From: Lewinellaceae bacterium
Lineage (GTDB): Bacteria; Bacteroidota; Bacteroidia; Chitinophagales; Saprospiraceae
DNA length: 64,000 bases
Direction of reading: 5' to 3'
Assembly (NCBI GenBank): GCA_020636255.1
Contig: JACJYE010000005.1
Location: forward strand, 310,001-374,000
Made by a program: the position numbers and the translations under genes. Positions 62,701-64,000 of this stretch are shown here, piece after piece. Within the stretch, counting starts at the first letter, position 1. Every line of letters begins with the position of its first letter. Below the pieces are notes generated by a model. It did no database searches and was not told the origin of the DNA. It worked only from the letters and a program-made list of their open reading frames with translations.

Positions 62701-63452
62701 GCATCAGCAATGCTGACTTCGTAGCCGTTAAGATCGGTGATGTGAACCTGGACGCTCAGACGAACTTCCTGATGTCTGTAGAACAGCGCGATATCGTAGG
62801 CGCGTTTGCCTTCCAGGTAGCTGACGAAGCTGTCAAGGCAGGCAATGAGTACACGGTAAGCTTTGCTGCCGGCAGTGCAGACGTAGACGGCTATCAGGGC
62901 ACGCTGACGTTCGACAACGCAGCCCTGGAACTGGTAGACGTTATCAACGGCGTGGCTACGGAAGAGAACTTCGGCCTGACGCGCCTCAGCGAAGGCGCTA
63001 TCGCCACGAGCTGGAACGGCAAAGTGGAAGCTGGCCAGAACCTGTTCAGCCTGGTATTCCGCGCTAAGACGGATGGCCAACTGAGCAACATGCTGAGCAT
63101 CAGCAACCGCGTGACGAAGGCGGAAGCCTACAACCGCGCCGGCGAATACATGGATGTAGCCATCCAGTTCAGCACGGGCACGGTAGTATCTGCCGGCTTC
63201 GAGCTGTACCAGAACACGCCGAACCCCTTCAAGGGTGAGACGGCTATCGGCTTCGACCTGCCTGCAGACGCACAGGTGACGATGACGATCAGCGATGTAA
63301 CGGGTAAAGTGGTTAAGCTTGTCCGCGTAGACGGCGTTAAAGGTTACAACCGCGTGGTTGTAAGCAGCAACGGCCTGCCGGCTGGCGTACTGACCTACAC
63401 CGTTTCGACGGCTGATTTCACGGCTACCAAGAAGATGGTTATTGTAGAATAA
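56736..63452 (+). CDS. giant T9SS surface protein with Ig-like repeats, dockerin-like and cohesin-like modules
   Basis: A 2238-residue protein with signal peptide MERTKFTFASPSNWFSMIALVFVFGLVGLQQATAQ. Repeated Ig/HYR-like domains with Cys pairs run from residue 40 to about 1830 (for example PACDADGMVPLNYSYAVVDDC, VTATDNCSGDLTP, RTWTVLDWC). At about 1840 a carboxypeptidase-regulatory-like domain (VSGAVSTETNNAVEDVQVSL) leads to a dockerin-like module with a calcium-loop sequence DVNNSKSITTLDLIQLRKLIL and DVNLDAQTNF. A cohesin-like beta sandwich (about 2010-2140: GYQGTLTFDNAALELVDV) follows, then the T9SS domain FELYQNTPNPFKGETAIGFD to KKMVIVE. ACG runs encode Thr clusters (TTTTT near 59553 and 59593). 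Strong codon bias suggests high expression. Likely adhesin or matrix protein. Confidence 0.88.
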   Translation: MERTKFTFASPSNWFSMIALVFVFGLVGLQQATAQFLTVSDASGGTPPSPLNIAPPEGDCGMNLQWAVAALDFQGVPTVTATISNPNLGVFPSASLVLAQNNLTQVTYALYINAAIGTNTVTVTSNGPSGTVQQTFVIVLDDQRVPEIYAPNTITLEVPACDADGMVPLNYSYAVVDDCDIQPSVSVTGPASGTLVGANTTVVITATDDDGNQSSRTINVVVNVQPDNDPIVDVSGNGQFSVPACEDNVFVIFSGTIIDCNIAFGDDLTGQIAIAGAALTVTYIDEEDGFAYFEATGNLTPNSYLIFTTYGGVTVDHLVTVEQDAPQPPDVHMPGNLTFTLPQCTNAMNARWAVTITDECDPAIVGATFQLNGATITPVVTNTADGYFEFLTPITPASDGAVITASYTDGDNLTTSVDATLHVVSQPDTWAPIVVYPSQDINVALDACEPGPAIIFFEVTATDNCSGDLTPTVTIAPAAAGAVIFPSAGGDTYGVAAYPGVYQVLIEATDAAGNLRQEDFFITVTQPAPPPTNLACNDLINVTLDANCQRLITADMVLEGSFGCADESDFFVNIVNDEDPTNGNILDGCGQFIYDVSYIGPTLTGPGQSGTSVQQFSSTGFTGPFAEANWTVDENIGNGGAGAIADVSFTTTAMTIQTLTSNYALASIIIPNDGHLSFSWTYNGADPNYDFFIFDLNGNNVVYETNAAAGTFSQDVEAGWLLMFQVNDDDLLPIGTATPSTAVISNFAFNYQVVVNGDPIWPYFNWQPCWGYVKGEDKTKPELDCPDNTNQACFSPQQQNFTGSLATTDPSINTANYSCFQQFSAPGNGPHRYDLHYFQVNTEDYYTFVIVPTGGWGADLALYQDSFKPTNPCENILGFADVSVTYSGVTLPGAPELATTLPLRPYEDYYLFITTDLANVTGDYVVYVFSQNGGRVGQWVTTTTTNPISWDVTTTTTFNPRPVAPFPGVLCFDLICDDLDWLLNNPASLPLVGQPVATDNCSVPTVTFTDTYVTPGDCAPTTLTRKFKATDSKGNSSVCSQIITIRKAALDDIQFPPLTVPIECDEDFITLANGNPSPESTGWPFLFTAQGIITLNDDYCNLGAAYQDGPRISVCDGAYKFVRTWTVLDWCVSASFPNAITYDQVIKVGDYTPPAVSCPQIDYGWGPQDPEYSTSPFGCTASFTVPMPNVSDNCSSWQVLSEIVTEQEVQLYNQYGLPAGTRIDTVVVRTIPWNAPTRVVSGIPMGDHYFRYTVTDACGNKTVVYCDFSVKDKIEPVATCDDNLHVSIGGGDFARIFATDIDEGSWDNCEIDRIEVRRNKFDPINYTCGTAFSAWGPYVDFFCCDVGVTVTIELRVIDKSGNINTCWLDIVPEEKVRPYCYAPHNTNIDCDDLPYNFDATDINQLQALFGAPTASDNCDATASELPPAPNLECGFGTIIRRFRAVDIHGNQSNNFCQQVVTINEVHNYEIKFPKDASSICGTPNPDTVIYEEIGCDLLAVSKTDEFFSASGDECYKIFRTWKVLNWCQYDGQSAPLVIGRDEDCDNQPGDEAVWVLHRPNGYTYIDRDDDETEPNNVPLAFQNICWGIDDFWRKVDYDGGFYQYLQLIKVYDNIDPKIIFTQPDDFCSYDNVNCTGLVTYPFTIDENCTPNDLTIKVFLDANADGTIDANLTNTGALSGTYPNYTITGTFPIGCHRFEVHVEDGCGNADAELLPFCVVDCKPPAPTCINGLAIELMPFDSDGDGTPDTGQTAIWASDFIVSPMTDCTGPVKYSINRSGDPADPSVTGLTLTCADTGTLVVEIWAWDGAGNGDFCETYILVQDNLFDLCGGAQLLAVSGAVSTETNNAVEDVQVSLSGQGSASMMTNSNGAYAFSNLQEGYDYTVTPQRDGDYLNGVSTFDLVLISKHILGVQPLNSPYKMIAADVNNSKSITTLDLIQLRKLILSIDTQFSNNTSWRFVKRSYVFPNPSNPWFADFPEVLNINNLPATGISNADFVAVKIGDVNLDAQTNFLMSVEQRDIVGAFAFQVADEAVKAGNEYTVSFAAGSADVDGYQGTLTFDNAALELVDVINGVATEENFGLTRLSEGAIATSWNGKVEAGQNLFSLVFRAKTDGQLSNMLSISNRVTKAEAYNRAGEYMDVAIQFSTGTVVSAGFELYQNTPNPFKGETAIGFDLPADAQVTMTISDVTGKVVKLVRVDGVKGYNRVVVSSNGLPAGVLTYTVSTADFTATKKMVIVE

Positions 63453-63480
63453 TCAGCTCAGGTAACTGAACTATAACTAA

Positions 63481-63520
63481 AAGCCCGGGCGGCCGATCGG
63501 CCGCCCGGGCTTAGTTTTTT
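63481..63520 (+). terminator. strong terminator of the giant gene
   Basis: AAGCCCGGGCGGCCGA and its mirror TCGGCCGCCCGGGCTT form a perfect 32-base palindrome, followed by AG and seven T. It begins 28 bases after the stop codon. The A run before the stem gives the opposite strand a weaker tail as well. Confidence 0.93.
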
Positions 63521-63573
63521 TAGGCTGGCCACTGAGTGAGCGCTAGTAGAAATTGTCTGTTCAAGCCGTTTGA

Positions 63574-64000
63574 TCACTCCGAAATGCTCAGCAACAAAAA
63601 ATCGAACTGATGCCGCCCCCCTTCCGGCAGGAAATCATTGCCCAATACATAGCTGTACCTGACTCCGAAATCGACTTCCAGTAAGCGGAGGGCCCGGATA
63701 TCAAAGGTCAATTCAACGCCGGTAGAATGCTGTATCCAACTGTTGGTAAACGGCGGGCCGGCACTTAGCCAGGCACGGTCGTAAAATACATTGGCCTTCA
63801 CCCTTTTCAGGAAAGCCAGGCCGCTCAGGGCCCAATCGGGATAGAAAAGGGGCAGGTAATAGTTCAGTCCCAGTTTGAACACCTCGTCGCCGAACATGCC
63901 ATCATAGCCGCGCGGATAAGCGAAGAGGTTGGGAAAGCGGTAATTGTCGAGTATATCCTGCCGCTGGTACATCGCATTGGCCACAAAACTGTGGTTGCGG
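63574..64000 (-). CDS. C-terminal part of an outer-membrane protein, cut by the window end
   Basis: The reverse frame is open to the right edge and encodes 142 residues: RNHSFVANAMYQRQDILDNYRF...RYSYVLGNDFLPEGGRHQFDFLLLSISE. Strands with alternating hydrophobics and aromatics (FKLGLNYYLPLFYPDWALSGLAFLKRVKANVFYDRAW, GVELTFDIRALRLLEVDFGVRYSYVLG) look like the last strands of an outer-membrane beta barrel of the BamA/TolB-like type seen at the end of large PD40-repeat proteins. The start lies beyond the window; an in-frame GTG at 63984 is an artefact of the cut. Function cannot be fixed from this part. Confidence 0.65.
   Translation of the reverse strand, partial: RNHSFVANAMYQRQDILDNYRFPNLFAYPRGYDGMFGDEVFKLGLNYYLPLFYPDWALSGLAFLKRVKANVFYDRAWLSAGPPFTNSWIQHSTGVELTFDIRALRLLEVDFGVRYSYVLGNDFLPEGGRHQFDFLLLSISE

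Overview
The window is chromosomal DNA from a member of the Bacteroidota, most likely a Saprospiraceae-like marine or activated-sludge bacterium. Five large secreted proteins end in a type IX secretion system (T9SS) sorting domain (an F..YPNP start and a final basic/hydrophobic strand). Several promoters carry the Bacteroidota -7 element TAnnTTTG, Shine-Dalgarno sites are scarce, and family types such as choice-of-anchor B, DUF6702, DUF3667, DUF2911 and LytTR systems with propeller sensors are typical of the phylum. I see no phage, plasmid, CRISPR array, rRNA or convincing tRNA gene.

Layout. 1-7.5 kb: the start of a xylulokinase gene, a T9SS choice-of-anchor B protein, an unrecognised secreted protein with MORN-like repeats, and a T9SS M23 peptidase with four almost identical 285-bp fibronectin-like repeats. 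7.6-11.8 kb: a LytTR response regulator and its propeller-type histidine kinase. 11.9-16.6 kb: homocysteine S-methyltransferase, an internally deleted Uma2 remnant, a GNAT acetyltransferase, maltosyltransferase GlgE and a small barrel-like protein. 16.7-23.6 kb: an OmpR-type two-component pair, a mini-thioredoxin, a tandem universal stress protein, an outer-membrane barrel, a papain-like protease and a small winged-helix-like protein. 23.6-34.5 kb: FabG, a vWA lipoprotein, a dihaem peroxidase, UvrA, an ECF sigma factor, YidD, an SLC13 permease and a DUF6702/HupE pair. 34.9-40.7 kb: two tandem paralogous T9SS lamin-tail proteins. 40.9-46.5 kb: AhcY, a LOG-family hydrolase, DUF3667, DUF2911 and a parallel-beta-helix lipoprotein. 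46.8-56 kb: three glycosyltransferases, a rhodanese, ManA, an HtrA-type protease, a glucosaminidase and an S24 repressor. 56.5-64 kb: a structured leader, a 2238-residue T9SS surface protein and the 3' end of an outer-membrane protein gene.

The least explained content is intergenic. One family of short palindromes (core AGAGCTTGTTTGGAGGCC) occurs at about a dozen intergenic sites. A second family of about 120-bp palindromic elements, with ends like GTGTTCAAAAAATAAGTTGC, is often found just after stop codons. A third long palindrome and a 10-copy TTTAACC heptamer array also occur. No transposase that could mobilise them lies in the window. The LytTR operon is followed by three 20-bp imperfect direct repeats upstream of a predicted promoter of the M23 peptidase gene, which suggests a direct regulatory link. 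All functional calls are from reading sequence motifs; no database search was run.
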